Position numbers and translations under genes: made by a program
Part shown: positions 63,935-64,000 of the stretch, one piece after another
Layout: each line of letters starts with the position of its first letter
Position numbering within the stretch: the first letter of the stretch is position 1
Assembly (NCBI GenBank): GCA_034926675.1
Contig: JAYFQW010000006.1
Location: forward strand, 120,217-184,216
Direction of reading: 5' to 3'
DNA: 64,000 nucleotides
DNA from: Clostridia bacterium
Lineage (GTDB): Bacteria; Bacillota; DTU025
The notes under the pieces: generated by a model
Databases searched by the model: none
What the model was told of the DNA's origin: nothing
Seen by the model: only the letters and a program-made list of their open reading frames with translations

Positions 63935-64000
63935 CTACCACCCCTGAACCTTGCTGAGGAAGAGCGTCGCGAGTTTCGGGTCAAACTGCGTCCCGGCGCA
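63935..64000 (-). CDS. C-terminal end of a possible HD-GYP-type protein (partial)
   Basis: The last 21 codons of a gene read inwards from the window edge on the minus strand and end at TAG 63937-63935. The peptide runs CAGTQFDPKLATLFLSKV and ends GW. The GTQFDP sequence is the typical C-terminal motif of HD-GYP phosphodiesterases (c-di-GMP) and related HD proteins. It is upstream of the Na/Pi gene with only 4 bases between them. Confidence 0.65.
   Translation of the reverse strand, partial: CAGTQFDPKLATLFLSKVQGW

Overview
The window looks like chromosome of a spore-forming Firmicute (Bacillota) of moderately high GC. Sporulation and germination genes are scattered through it: spmA/spmB, a CwlD-GerMN fusion, ypeB with two sleB copies, and CotF-type coat proteins. 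WhiA, YvcK and RapZ add to the Firmicutes signature. A signal-peptide protein that reads like an outer-membrane beta-barrel hints at a diderm spore-former. That would fit lineages such as Limnochordia, but this placement is inference, since no rRNA or other phylogenetic marker was analysed.

Layout. 0.1-5.6 kb: rpoN, whiA, then spmAB on the opposite strand, then yvcK and rapZ. 5.7-20.1 kb: an alpha-glucan region with a cupin phosphoglucose isomerase, two GH57 enzymes flanking a DUF4912 protein, a nucleotidyltransferase/phosphohexomutase-like fusion, a GT4 glycogen-synthase-like enzyme, two membrane-anchored surface proteins (GH57-like and glucodextranase-C-like), a ROK kinase and an MsmK/UgpC-type ABC ATPase. 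20.2-34.9 kb: envelope and spore genes (L,D-transpeptidase with LysM, beta-barrel, amidase, MurA-like enzyme, SleB/YpeB, D-Ala-D-Ala-ligase-like), interleaved with argF, an AmmeMemoRadiSam pair, a YbxB/RsmC-type methyltransferase and a MarR regulator. 35-44 kb: a large VWA surface protein with internal repeats, a DUF255 thioredoxin-fold protein and a heterodimeric ABC exporter. 44-52 kb: CotF-like proteins, YchF, a phosphoribosyltransferase, a TGS-uridine kinase, an EF-hand-like calcium-binding protein and an ABC-2 transporter with an ArsR regulator. 52-53.2 kb: decayed insertion-sequence DNA. 53.4-64 kb: a zinc-ribbon protein, a radical SAM protein, peptidase T, a flavodoxin-like protein, a broken DRG-type GTPase, pullulanase, oligoendopeptidase F, a MATE exporter, a Na/Pi cotransporter and the end of a possible HD-GYP gene.

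How the genes work together. The alpha-glucan genes could cover sugar activation, polymer synthesis, branching, debranching (pullulanase at 57-59 kb), kinase entry and uptake energisation. The most intriguing unit is a MurA homologue whose catalytic Cys is replaced by Glu, along with two other changed PEP-site residues. It is translationally coupled to a Memo-AMMECR1 fusion and followed by the partner radical SAM enzyme and argF. Other points of interest are a CwlD-GerMN fusion, tandem SleB copies, a probable GH57 pseudoenzyme, and two decaying genes not visible as intact frames (an ISKra4-type transposase and a DRG-type GTPase). No tRNA, rRNA or CRISPR array was recognised.
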